Below are positions 48,380 through 60,116 of a stretch of DNA of 64,000 bases, one piece after another (position 1 is the first letter of the stretch; each line of letters starts with the position of its first letter). Origin of the DNA: Brienomyrus brachyistius (taxonomy: Eukaryota; Chordata; Actinopteri; Osteoglossiformes; Mormyridae); NCBI RefSeq assembly GCF_023856365.1, contig NW_026042397.1, forward strand, positions 186,001-250,000. Reading direction: 5' to 3'. The translations under genes and the position numbers were made by a program. Under the pieces are notes generated by a model. That model was not told where the DNA came from and did not search any database. It was given only the letters and a program-made list of their open reading frames with translations.

Positions 48380-48877
48380 AAGCAAATTCAGACAGCGGTT
48401 GCCTGGATCAACACCCAGTACTGGGATGCCTGGAACCTGTGTGACGAGGTGATCGACTGGGGAGACGGTGTGGAGGAGTGCTCACGAGCGACACCCCCAC
48501 TGTCCAGGTTGGGGGGGATAAGGAGGGATTGGGAAGGGCTACTTGGGAAAATGTGGAGGTATCAGAAAGGGGCGTCCAATGGTGAGATGGAGGGGGCGGA
48601 GGCTGGTATGAATGGAATGCATATGGTAAATGGAGGTGAGGAGAATGGATGTGAGGTAGGAGTGAATGTGGAGGAGGTTAAGGGAGAAGGAGAGAAAAGT
48701 AGAGGGAATGCTTTGGGATCTATTGTGTCACAAGGAGGCAGATCATGGCTGGAAACCATTCAGAAAGAAGGATGTGAGGAAGAAGAAGAAACTGAGGTGG
48801 CGTTTCAGGAGGCACAAGACGCTGAGGTTGCCCAGTTGGACAGATGGTGTCCATGTGGCTGGTGTAAGGTGGGGTAG
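48380..48877 (+). CDS. Unrecognised ORF, about 166 residues, right-arm copy
   Basis: Mirror of 39984-40480 with the full C-terminus (QLDRWCPCGWCKVG, stop at 48875-48877). It begins after TTTACTCCTCAG, which resembles a splice acceptor, and reads KQIQTAVAWINTQYWDAW, WGDGVEECSRATPPLSRL, then acidic stretches. No start codon lies between the acceptor and the conserved part, so it would have to be an internal or last exon. The protein-level match to the other arm is nearly perfect, but the DNA is equally conserved, so coding selection is unproven. Confidence 0.4.
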   Translation, partial: KQIQTAVAWINTQYWDAWNLCDEVIDWGDGVEECSRATPPLSRLGGIRRDWEGLLGKMWRYQKGASNGEMEGAEAGMNGMHMVNGGEENGCEVGVNVEEVKGEGEKSRGNALGSIVSQGGRSWLETIQKEGCEEEEETEVAFQEAQDAEVAQLDRWCPCGWCKVG

Positions 48878-49639
48878 GAGGCTTCTGAACCATGTGTTAG
48901 GCCTAGTGCACTTATGGATTGTGCTTGTTTGTTATAATGAAATAAGCTTATAAACTAAACATAATATATTTTATAGGTACGTGTTTATATCAGTATCTAC
49001 ATGTAAAGGGAGCAGACACAGGAAAAAGGTATTGAAGACCCTTGATATGATATTGCTGTTTTTGATTTAGATTCCAAAGTTAACCCTTTATTTAATTTTT
49101 ATTTTGCTTTGGAGTCGGAAGTTCCAAAATCACCAGGTAAGTTAATCGATTGTATGTGTTTTAACTACTAGACAGATGTAAATGATAAGCCTTAAGATTT
49201 ATTTTAAATTAATTTATTGTTTTTTTGTAAATTAAAAACAGGAACCCTCGTGGACCAAGACTTGAGGGCATTTGTACCATCCAGCTGTACAACTTTAACT
49301 GGTTCTGCAGTCTTTTTCTCCCCACAGCCTCTGCTTGTTCCCTTCTTCTCTTTCTGTCTTCCCTCCAGGAGAGCTCCTCAGGCATCTCCAGCCTGTAATT
49401 CCTGGGAAATGCCACCTGCCACCCATCCTTGGAAGCGTCGCCCAGTCTCAGGATCTCATACGTCACCATTCATCACAGAGTCACAGCGCTTGCAGACATC
49501 TGGATAAAAGGAAAAGCCCATTTTTTAAAACTTACACGTTAAATTTTCCTCTAATTACCATTTTATTCTTTTAAATTTCATTATGTTTAATTACATTTAG
49601 TATGGATTAAGGCACAGCCAGCCTGGATTAAGGCATCAC

Positions 49640-50707
49640 CAGCCTGTCATCAGACTCTCCGGACAATGCCAGCCCAGAGGGGGCTGACCTGGAGGACATT
49701 CCCCCGGAGGACATGGAGTGGGAGCCTCCAGGTCTTGCCCTGAGTCCCACTCCGTGGTGTCAGCCCCGTGGCCAAAGTTTCCCCAGCCGAGGAGGCTATC
49801 GCCGCGACAACGGCAGGGTCAACGGAAATCCAGTCGTAGGCTGAGGTCCAGGAGGAAAAAACGAGGTTATGCTACCCAGACCTGCCTCCTGATCCAGGCT
49901 TGGTCCAAGATGGTCTTTCAGGTTATCCCATCCAATGGTTCCCAAAAGGAACCACCTCCGGTCTCCTCATGGCGCTGGTACTGGCCTGTGTTTTTGTTTT
50001 GCAGGGTCCCTGGTTTGGTCCAGTTCCTGTCCTGCCTGCCCCTCGACACCCTCCGACTCTGCCAACCCCTCGCCGTCTACCGATGCTGTTCTTCCCTCGG
50101 CTGCCACAGACGAGTAGAGCTTCTACAGACCCAGACAGGATTCCAAAGGCCCCCCTGGCCGTGACCCTTCTGCGGCACCCCGGAGCCCATCAGAGGCCCT
50201 GAACTGTTCACTTTACCTCCCATGCTACCTAGTGTCTTGCCCCTCCTAATACCTCAGTCTTTGGTCTGTAGTCTTGCTTCCCCGTGGCTCTCCCTGGTTT
50301 CACCTCTTAGCCCGATTTCACCGTTCCAGCCCCCACTCCAGTCACTCTTGCTTCCCGCTTTAGGTTCCCCTCTCCTGGCCATATTATTGTTGCACTGGTT
50401 CCATTGCTTGCCTGTCTTGTCTGGTTGTGTCCTGCCTTGTCTGTCCCTGTGTCGTCTTTGGTCCTTTTGATGCCCAATCCCTCCCTTTTGTCTCCTTCTA
50501 CTGTGTCCTTTGTTCCCACTTACCCACTGACACCCACTGTCTGTCTTTTGGTCCATAGTCAGCATCCCTGTTGGATTACCTGGCCTGTCATGAGTTGTGT
50601 CCTGGGGGTTAGTCTCCCCTGTTGTCCTTGGTTTTGCCCTGGTCTGTGTGTCCCCTTAATGATGCCCTTGTACCCGGAGGGCACAGGATTGGGAGGGGGG
50701 CGTTTAC
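49640..50707 (+). mobile_element. Internal end of the LTR retrotransposon, right arm
   Basis: Mirror of 37154-38215. One early frame is acidic (DLEDIPPEDMEWEPPG near 49690-49735) and another is basic (RRKKRGYATQTC). The two arms keep the same frames with about 2-3 percent amino-acid change. Confidence 0.55.
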
Positions 50708-50997
50708 TGTCATGTCTTGCCCATTTAGTCAACCTTACCCTCCAGTTCTCCTCCCTGATGAGCCACGCTTGGTGTCTATTAGTCTCACCCCATGTTCCTC
50801 CCCTTCTGTCAGTCACTATCAGCTTCCTTGTGTTTTCCCATTCCTTAGTCTGGTAAAGTGCCCAGTCCTATCTTCTCCAGTTGTCCTTGTCTGTTTGCGT
50901 CTCTGTGCCCAAACCTGGTGGTCAATAAAACTCCCCACGAAGGGGATTCTGCCCTACAGCTTGCATTTGGGTCCTACTTCCCACCGGTGACGTGACA
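50708..50997 (+). mobile_element. 3' LTR of a retrotransposon, right arm
   Basis: Mirror of 36864-37153, in plus orientation, starting TGTCATGTCTTGCC after the purine tract GGATTGGGAGGGGGGCG and ending GGTGACGTGACA. The left and right copies differ by a few substitutions. Confidence 0.8.
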
Positions 50998-52639
50998 GAG
51001 GAATACATGCTTAGTGCCAGGCAGAAATCTTTGATTTTGCATCCATATGGTGACTTGGTGAAGTTAGCTGATAGTTCTCTTGATTCCAAAGACATATGAT
51101 TCTTGAATTCTGAATATTTATGTTACGCCAAACATGACTCATTTTCGTTTTGGACAGTAAGCACTTTATGTAATTCATCCATTGCTCCTTTTCCTTATGG
51201 TATACAACCGTTTTATACATGTGGAGACTTATACGCACAAACAATTTTCACATTCCATTACTTTCACACATTTTACTGTGATTGTACATCTCTTCTGATG
51301 TCACATTTATTTATTTGTTTATTTATAACCTGGTAACTGCACACTGCACAAATACAAATAAATCATGAATTACCAAAACCTTAAATACTGTACAGAAGGA
51401 TAAACTCAATTATTGCTGAAAAAATCTACACACAGATATAAAAATATAATATTCCCATCAAAATCACACATGCACAGCCAAAAATGTAGGCAGTAACTAT
51501 ATACTGCTTTGCCAAACACGTACAGGTATCAGACACACAGAACATCAACTTGTTCATTATACTCTTTGTTTATTAGAAAATTGGGTACATCATCCAGCAG
51601 AAGGAAAAATAGACCGACCATTTAAGACAGAGAATACATTCAGCAAACTGAATGTGACCTTCACTGCCAGACATGCAGTGTTAAAAGGTGCAGTGTTATA
51701 CTGTACATAACATTTTAATTAAAGACATTCAAATTTAATATTGTGTACTTTAGTGAACTTTTGTTACCTTCCTCGCACAAATATGCGAATTCGTCCCATA
51801 CTGAAAGAAATTACCCTTTATGCCCTCACCGATGTGAATTGGCACAAATTTCCACAGCTTTCTCACCATAGCCAGCCATTTTCTCCATAATCATAATCAA
51901 TTCCAACTCCTATTATTTCTTTCACTGCAGACAGAATGATGTGGCCTTCCATCCACTTCAGTCTCATTCATTCTGTAATATGGGTGCTTGTGGTTATTAA
52001 GCAAGCAAGCCAATGATCCATCTTCTTCTGCATTATCAGCACTTAAAGGAGAAAGTCAGTCTGTGAGAATAGGTGACTGCAGTGACTGTCCTTCCGTGCC
52101 ATCAATGTGTGCAGGGAGTAAAGACCAGAGTACAGACACACAAAACTTATATTTCTTGCTTTTACCAAAAACAAGTACCTCTGCTTCAATGTAATCGTTT
52201 AAAGCCAGACAACTCCAAGCTGAAAAATAAATATGTCCAGCTGTTGCCTGAGAACCGCTGCGATGTTTCTATTTCAAATACAAGCTCGAATCCATCCATC
52301 CATCCTATGTAACCGGGGGTCCGGCGTCGGCTGTCAGAGGGCTGAAACGGCAGACGCTGTCGGTAATCCAGGTCGGCTGATCGTAGATGGCAGTAAGCGC
52401 GCCAGGCATGACTCGGAGCCAAGGAGGCGAAGCAGAGATCGGTACACAGGAAGACAGGAACACAAGGAGGGGAAAAACGCTTGCACGCTGCATAAACCAT
52501 GAAGATCTCGCATCTGGCCAGAAATAAGAGACTGAGAAGGGGAAGGTTGACCACAGATGGGAGGGGCGGGGTTCCAAAGCGGAACCACACCTCCTCAGGC
52601 ACTTCCATCTCCTGCCAACATTCCTCTGTCCTTTATTTC

Positions 52640-54665
52640 CCTTCACACTGCACTCCTATCATGCTCCACAACCACAAACCTCTGAAATCTCCTACACTCT
52701 CTGCACTCGACTGACTCCTTACCAGCTTCTCTCCTGCTGCTGCCTGCACTCCTCCATGTTCTGTCGGCACCCAAACCACCTGCTTTGCTCGCCCCATCAT
52801 TTCTCCCAGATCCAGCGTGGGCTGATTAAAAGCCACTGCTAAGGGGGGCTCCTCCTCTGGTGTGTTGTACCATTCTCCCACTACTCCCATCCTCCGTATC
52901 TGAATGGCTACTCCCTCAGGGCCTAATATTATCCAGTCTGCCGTCATGTGCATCCCGTCTTTCTCTCGGTCAGGCAGCGGATCTATCAGCCGATCCCACT
53001 CATCCCTCACTCCAGGATCACTGAAATCTCCCATCACAACTAACAACTGTATTTATCCTATTTCCAATTTAGCACATTGCTATATTGTTCCTGTATAAAT
53101 GGTCCCCACTATTCTAGGATTTCCCAAACCTTTCCAATAACTTCTTCTAATCCGTATAAGCTATACTATCCCTGCTGGACAACAACCTTTGTTGCAGAAG
53201 GGTGAACTGTCCACTGAGTACCTCTACTCCCCCTTCGTACATTTTATGTCTATCTGCAGCTGACACACAGCATCTCTGCCTAACAAATTCACTGGGATAT
53301 GCTCTGATGTTAGTTTAGACATATTTACATTTTTGGCCCCTATCTGAACATCTACTAAAGAAGATTCTGGAACATGCAGGTTGGACAGGTGTGTCTATGC
53401 TGATCACAGCTCCAGCACACCAGCTGAATCAGCCTGTTTCCCAGTCTCCCAGGGGTCTAGGATCATCAAATTTGTGAGTAAATGGGTGCCCTCTGAGGAA
53501 ACCCCCATCCATTGTATCTACTCACTCTGTTCTAATTAGGGACCGGAGGCCAATTAGTGGCCTTGTTTTTTTGGCAGTGACTGACTCAATTTCTTCGTCA
53601 GCTCCCTCTCATGCTCTTCAGCAGAGTCCTCCTCCTCTCTGTACAAGTCAATAGCGTGGATCAGCTGCTCCTCAGGAATAGTAATAAGTCCCACCACTTG
53701 CCTTAGCCTGCTTCTCACTGGCTTCGGGAGCGTGTCCTGCAGAGCCCTCCGGTACAGACCGCTGAACACCAAATCCTGTAGGTCCTGCTCTGCCTCACTG
53801 CTCCACCGCTTTTCTTGGGCTTGCAGATAGGCAGCTGGGCTCTCCCCCTCCTTTACGGGCTCCACCTTCATTTCAGCCACACTCAATCACGGAGTCCCTG
53901 TCACCACTGCCAGCATTCTCTCCATTCCGTCTACCCCCAGGACACAAGCCTGAACCGCTTTTATATCCCCCATCACCAAGAGCCGTCCCATAGTTTCCTC
54001 CTCAAATACTTTCATCCATTTTCAAGCTCCGTCTGCCAGGACTGTTCTGCCCATGGCACATACTGTGTCTGTGCTCCTTTCACCACCAGGGGGAGCATCA
54101 GAGTGTCCCTATCGGGGGTCTCACAGCCCTCCTGCTTCCCACTGTTCTATGATCTGCATTATCCTCCTCTACTCCTTCCTCACTATCCGTTTCTATCTCC
54201 TTCTCCTGAAACTGACTCCATCCTCTACATGGGGAGTTAGGGCTGTCCATCAGATGCATCAGCCCTTCTGCAGCCCTACCACTTGCTCCGTACCCCACCT
54301 TTATATCACTCCCCTTTTTCTTAAACCCACATGCCTGGCCTTCTATTATTATATCACTCCCTCGCAGTCCTTCCTTCACGGTCTGCCGCCGCAGGTCGCT
54401 CACTTCCCTGTACCCATATAAACAACTTTCTTCATCCTTCTGTTTCTTCCCCTCTGAACTTTATCTTGCCCTCTATTACTGGAAAGTGGCCCTTAAATAT
54501 CAGAGGTGGCCCTTCTACTAACAGATACAGTCCCTGATACTGAGGAAGTCGTAATTCCTCCTGCTCTGTTTTACCTTTGACTCCTGCCTGATTCTCACTC
54601 ATCACTCTCTCATCACTTTCTGCTCTTTTCTCCAGGCCTCTCCCTTTGCTATAACCTCAGAACCT
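52640..54665 (-). mobile_element. Endogenous retrovirus gag-protease-like segment, right arm
   Basis: Mirror of 33591-35200 with additional sequence at about 52943-53369. In that added part the minus strand reads a short piece with NLLGRDAVCQLQ, like the C-terminal end of a retroviral aspartic protease. Gag-like frames are 54403-54098 and 53886-53554. A further 137-codon frame (53046-52633) is unbroken but unrecognised. Stops separate all parts, so nothing functional can be read through. Confidence 0.6.
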
Positions 54666-55480
54666 CCAGTTGCTCACTCCTTTTCTTGTTACGCCTTGCT
54701 GTGTTCTTATTAGCCTTATGATACTTTATCAGAGTCTCCATCTCCTCACACACTGCCACATCCAGAAATATAGCAGAAATATACAGTACAGATATTTTAC
54801 GGGTTCCACTGAAATAAAGGTAGCTGATTATGAGAAAGATCTCAGTGTGTATGTTGATGCTTCCATGTCCCACTCTCGCCAGTGTGGGGAAGCAATAAAA
54901 AAGTTAAATAGAATGTTGGGTTACAACTCTAGGTGTGTGGAGTTTAAGTCAAAGGAAGTGATGCTACGATTATATAATTCCCTGGTAAGACCCCACCTAG
55001 AATATTTTGTGCATGTTTGGTCACCATACCTTAAGAAGGACATTGCTGCCTTGGAAAAGTTGCAACGTAGGGCTACGAGAATGATTCCTGGTCTTAGAGG
55101 AATGTCTTATGAGGACAGGTTAGTTGAGCTGAATCTGTTCAGCCTCGAGCAAAGGAGACTAAGTTGGGGCATGATCCAGGTATATAAGATTCTAACAGGT
55201 CTGGATGGCGGTGACATGACATACTACAACTCGTGGCCACAAGTGGAATTTAGCGGGAGAACATTTTAAAGCGAATTTCAGGAAGCACTTCTTTACACAG
55301 CGTGTAGTTAGAGTATGGGATAGTCTTCCTACTAGTGTAGCGCAAGCTAAAACCCTGGGTTTCTTTAAATCAGAGCTAGATAAGATTTTACCAACTCTGA
55401 GCTGTTAGGTACGTTTTCCCCAAAAGTGCTTGATGGGCCGGATGGCTTCCTCTCGTTTGTAAATTTCTTATGTTCTTAAG
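54665..55480 (+). mobile_element. CR1/L2-type LINE, reverse transcriptase C-terminus, right arm
   Basis: Mirror of 32785-33590, but with one 199-codon frame (54670-55269) covering the region in one piece. It retains the segment LFSLEQRRLSWGMIQVYKIL that is damaged in the left copy. The 3' tail ends TTCTTATGTTCTTAAGG. The clade is assigned by style only. Confidence 0.85.
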
Positions 55481-56133
55481 GTTACTTTTCCTATAGAATA
55501 AGTCTATACGTTGTCCTTTTCTTAAAGAAACTAAATAGCCTAATGCTATTTATCTTATTTACACAAAAGCTTGTCATTTTTGTCTCTACACGGTCGCTCA
55601 TTTACTATTCTCCTCTGCTCTCTGTATTGCGCATGGCGGACTTCCGCCCCGATGCAGACAGGTGAGCACACTCCCACCAGCGGACAGAGAGCGCACGTCG
55701 GAAAATATGTCACGTCAACCATCTGAAAAGCAGACAAAAATATCTGCTGTGTCATATATCTTTAGATGACTCCTCAGATCTCCAGTCCAGTCAAAAGTTT
55801 CACTAATTATCTACTTCTTCCCTTGCATGTTTAGTCCTATACTGAACTCCCTGATCGCTACACCTTACTGTTGCTTTAAGTTTAAGATTCGTCCAAATTT
55901 TACAGTAACCTACCCACACTTATACTACAGAGAATGTTTTTGCATTAAAGCTCTCAAATATTAAGTTTCGATTCCACAGTTATGGCTTTAGATACCTAGG
56001 GATCCTGGTATATCATACTTATACAAGACTAATTATGGTAAATTACTATGTGAAATAAAGAATTATCTCCAAAGATGGGAAATCCTCCCTCTATCCTTAT
56101 TGGGTAGAGTGGAGAGCATTAGAATGAACATAC

Positions 56134-56412
56134 TGTCACGATCAGGAAATATCTGTAGCGGCGATCGTGCCGGAAACTGGCAAGGCAGGCAAGGTACGGG
56201 GAATAAAGGGGATTTATTAAGTGGACGAGGTTTCGGGAAAATTTGACAGGGACTAACAACAATCCACAATGACAGACAAGGGTAACTGGCAAGACCAGGA
56301 CTTAAAACAGGACAAGACTAAGCAAAGTAATCAGACAAGGCTGGAAACAATCAGGGAAGCACACGCGGGTAATCAGGGGGCACACGAGGAGCCGACGAGC
56401 CGGATCATGACA
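56134..56412 (-). mobile_element. Solo LTR, 279 bp, right arm only
   Basis: It begins TGTCACGATC and ends GATCATGACA, with the TG...CA ends of an LTR. It is flanked by a perfect 5-bp duplication CATAC (56129-56133 and 56413-56417). The left arm has the empty site (ATGAACATACCACC in reverse complement). The minus strand carries TTAATAAATCCCC, a polyadenylation signal placed as in an LTR. It is therefore a solo LTR in minus orientation, inserted after the duplication or lost by neither arm. Confidence 0.9.
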
Positions 56413-56704
56413 CATACTACCTAGGCTTCTCTTTATGTTCCAGTCCCTGCCCATAGGGGTCCCTATATCCACATTCAAAACGCTCAATAAATGGTTATCC
56501 AAATTTACCTGGCAAAACAAAAGACCCAGGATTGAACTGAAAAGACTATTAAACCCAAAAGAGAATGAGGGTCTGGACTTACCTAATTTAAAAAATTATT
56601 ACTTGGCAGCCCAACTTATGTCAGTAGTGGTATGGATAACCCAGGACAGGGAGGGTCAGTGGGTGGGAACAGAACAATCTGCCCAAATTTGCCGCTTGAC
56701 ATAG

Positions 56705-56993
56705 TGTGACGCCCGCTCCGTCCGCTCCTCGTGTGTGCCACGCCCCCTAATTACCCACGTGTGATTCCCTGATTGTGCCCAGTCGTGTCTTGTTTCCTGC
56801 TGCCTTGTTCCGTGTATTTAAGTCCCTGTTTTGCATTAACCCCTTGTCTGTCATTGATGTTAGTCAGTGTCTGATGTCTCCTTCCCCAGTTCCCTTAAAT
56901 AAATCCCCCATTTTCCCTGAGTTCTGGCTACCTCGCTTGTTTCCTGCCCGCTCGCCTGCTCGCCCGCTTTAACCCCGGAGAGCCAGCGTGACA
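56705..56993 (+). mobile_element. Solo LTR, 289 bp, right arm only
   Basis: It begins TGTGACGCCC and ends AGCGTGACA. It is flanked by a perfect 5-bp duplication CATAG (56700-56704 and 56994-56998). The left arm shows the empty site with a single CATAG. It carries GTATTTAAGTCC (TATA-like) and TTAAATAAATCCCC (polyadenylation signal). Its internal words (CTCCTCGTGTG, ATTACCCACGTG, TGTCTGTCATTG) match the minus strand of the LTR at 56134-56412, so both belong to one family in opposite orientation. Confidence 0.92.
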
Positions 56994-58722
56994 CATAGCA
57001 ATTATTTTTAATCAAGATACATGGAAAGTAAATAAAATCAATAACATTTGGATAGGAAACACTCTGAAAAGTGAGAGAGAGGCTGGGACGCCCTTCATCA
57101 AAAATAAAAATTGCACATGATGTTGATTTTCTACCATCTAAATTAGATACAGGGTTTAAGACATGGGGAGAAAAGGGTTTAACCAGTTGGATCAGTTGTG
57201 TAATGGAGGAGATCTAATGTCCTTCGAACATCTTAGAAACAAATGTGGCCTCCCAGTGCCCAACTGTTTTAGATACCTACAGTCAACAAATATATTGTTT
57301 ATATTAACAATTAAAGGATTGGTTAAAAGAACATTATATCATATATTTATAAAATATTACAAAAAGAGTCAACAGTGTTAATAAAGAGAAATGGGAACTA
57401 GAGATGAATACTATCATTAACGATGAAGATTGGACTCATTCATGTAAAGAAGGACACAGAATAACAAACAGTCCTACATGGAGGGAATTTGATTGGAAAG
57501 TTAAGATGAGATACTTTAAGACTCCCCTTCTCACCTCTACGTTTGGCAACACCTCTAATCAGGGGTTTATTGGAGGGGTTGTGACCTGGTAGGAGACCAC
57601 ACCCACATTTTTTGGGATTGTCCAAAACTGTCAGAGTACTGGCAAAATATACAGGAAGAGATAAAAAAAATGTTTGAACATAAAATTACCACTTGAACCA
57701 GCTCGTTTCATACTAAGAATTATGCCACAGAATATAGTGCATGAAAATAAGGTTGTATTACAGAGAGTTCTTCTTGTAATTGCCAGGAGGATGATAACGA
57801 TCTCCTGGCTAAAACCCCAGCCACCCACGACAGTACAATGGAAAGAAAGAGGAAAGAAAGTGTATAATATGGAATTTATAACTGAAAAATTGTTAACGAG
57901 AACAGAGTGTTTTGTGGAAGAAATTTCTCGAAGTCCGATGTTTAAGTGTTTGACAGAACTTTATTATTTGATGAGCTCACAGGGAACAGACACTCAGCAA
58001 GCATGCGTCTTGTGTTCTGCTCCCCGAGCAACAAATGCATACATCTTTTATGGCCTAAAATGCGACAGTCATCTGACAAATCAAGGACAAATCGGATTTT
58101 TGGACGTTCCAGTTACTTCTGCCTTTCAAGGTCCAGGCAGTTCAAAGAAAGTTTGGCCATTTGGAGATACCAGTTTCTTCTACGTTTTCAAGGTCCACCT
58201 ATCAGCTTAGAACAAGTCTATCTATTTGGGACTTTTCCTTTTGCTATATTATTCTAGGACTCGTTGTTCTCTTTTTCTACATTTTATATTATCCAATACC
58301 ATGCATTCATTTTATAATATCTTCTGCAACAGCTTACTTCTCAGGTCATGCCTTTGCTTTGACCTGGGCCTCTTGCTGAACAAGCAATATATGGCAAACA
58401 TGTTAGTTCCTCTATAGAAAATAGAAATTTCTTACTTAAGCAGATTTGCATTCTTGTTTGATACATTCAATTAATGACAAGTAAATTACATTGTTTCAAC
58501 CACTATGTGTAAATCAACAACACATTGTAAACTCAATTGTTAATTACTGATTAGGTAATGCATTTTGCATAATCATCTATATTCCATTATTGATTACTGA
58601 TTAGCATAATCAAGAATTTTCTATCACAGTTTCTTTATTAAAAGGTTTCCAATCTGTAATTTTCTTTTTTCAACAGAAGTATGGCACTTAGGAAAGGATA
58701 GGGTTGAATTGAGACTTCCATG

Positions 58723-59197
58723 TACAGCACTGTGCAAAAATCTTAGGCAGGCAAAGAAAACGATGTTTAGATTGTCCTCGTGTTGGTGTAAAACTATGAT
58801 ATTATGCCTGTCAAAGTGTCTCAGCTTAGCCATTTCAGAACCTCTGCTAACATCATCCTAGTATTTGTAGCGACCGTCCAGTGCAGCCATGTATTTTTTG
58901 ACTTGGCCACTAGCACACCTCATACAGCTAGTCAATCTGTCAAAATCATGGAACGGCTGAGGTGCCCCTGAGGAGAAGTTTGGGAACTGAAGCGGTGTTC
59001 ATCTAGCCATCCGACTAGATATCAGTATCTTTTTAGAAAAGAGAAGAAATTATTAATAGTTTTTATTGTGTTCCTCTTAATTTACACGTTCTAATGTTAA
59101 ATTGTGTTATTTGTTCTAAGCCAAAGTACACTTGCTACCCAGATAAACAGCTTTAAACATTTCTTTGGACTGCCTAAGACTTTTGCACAGTACTGTA
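58723..59197. mobile_element. Tc1-type MITE, right arm
   Basis: Mirror of 29629-30103, with the same length and the same ends. It shows that the MITE inserted before the arms were duplicated. Confidence 0.85.
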
Positions 59198-59199
59198 TA

Positions 59200-59346
59200 T
59201 CTTAGAACATAAGAAATTTACAAATTAGAGGAGCCCATTCGGCCCATCAAGCTCGTTTGGGAAGAACTTAACTAATAGCTCAGAGTTGTTAAAATCTTAT
59301 CCAGCTCTGATTTAACCATCTCTCTCAATATAATATTGGGATCATT
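59200..59346 (-). mobile_element. CR1/L2-type LINE 3' end fragment, right arm
   Basis: Mirror of 29480-29626, starting TTAGAACATAAGAAATTTAC on the plus strand. It abuts the MITE at 58723-59197. Confidence 0.7.
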
Positions 59347-59648
59347 TATTCTCTTCAGAGGCCTCCATAGAATAATGCATCCATCCTCTCAATTATGTTT
59401 AGACAGACGTATCCTAAGGCACCAGGGCAACAACAGTCAGAATAACAACAGAATCATCAGTATCACAGCTAGTTTTAAAAATTGCTTTAATGCAGAGTGA
59501 TTACAGAAAAAAAGATAAGCAAATTAGGTAATATTAACAAAATTATTAAAACATGTAGAGTAATAGACATATTTGTCTTTCAGACATATTGTGCTTTTTT
59601 TTAAGAGCAGAAGGGATACATTAAATCAGGATTATATTTTGTTTTTAA

Positions 59649-59650
<2 letters not shown>

Positions 59651-59731
<81 letters not shown>
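59651..59731. repeat. (AT)n microsatellite, right arm
   Basis: Mirror of 29105-29177. It is a perfect self-complementary dinucleotide run of about 81 bp directly upstream of a SINE. Confidence 0.97.
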
Positions 59732-59734
<3 letters not shown>

Positions 59735-59759
59735 TTTTTAAATTTACATCATTATAAAT

Positions 59760-60116
59760 GGGGCGGCATGGTGGTGCAGTGGTTAGCACTGTCGCCTCAC
59801 ACCTCTGGGACCCGGGTTCGAGTCTCCGCCTGGGTCACATGTGTGCAGAGTTTGCATGTTCTCTCCATATCGTCGTGGGGTTTTCTCCGGGTACTCCGGT
59901 TTCCCCCCCACAGTCCAAAAACATGCTGAGGCTAATTGGAGTTGCTAAATTGCCCCTAGGTGTGCATGTGTGAGTGAATGGTGTGTGAGTGTGCCCTGCA
60001 ATGGGCCGGCCCCCCATCCTGGGTTGTTCCCTGCCTCGTGCCCATTGCTTCTGGGATAGGCTCCGGACCCCCCACGACCCAGTATGATTAGTGGTTTGGA
60101 AAATGGATGGATGGAT
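59760..60116 (+). mobile_element. tRNA-derived SINE, best full-length copy
   Basis: It starts GGGGCGGCATGGTGGTGCAG. The A-box-like TGGTGCAGTGG lies near 59770 and the B-box-like GGTTCGAGTCT near 59815, as in tRNA-derived SINEs transcribed by RNA polymerase III. The body carries CCGGGTACTCCGGTTTCC and ACATGCTGAGGCTAATTGG, and the tail is GGATGGATGGAT. Such elements move with LINE machinery. It is the reference copy for the five other pieces in this window. Confidence 0.95.

Larger units (their letters stand above)
55913..57970 (+). mobile_element. L1-Tx1-type LINE, C-terminal half of ORF2, right arm (split by two solo LTRs)
   Basis: Mirror of 30860-32340. Readable parts are FHSYGFRYLGILVYHT (near 55980), FQSLPIGVPISTFK (56435-56704) and FILRIMPQNIVHENKV (57674-57970). 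Two solo LTRs at 56134-56412 and 56705-56993 interrupt it and are missing in the left copy. Confidence 0.85.

Noticed and set aside
59770..59825. Functional tRNA gene
   Set aside because: A-box and B-box matches are present, but the sequence does not fold as a complete tRNA and continues into a SINE body with GGAT tail.
59573..59929. 118-codon frame with a long Tyr/Ile repeat
   Set aside because: The repeat is the translated AT microsatellite and the rest is SINE sequence.
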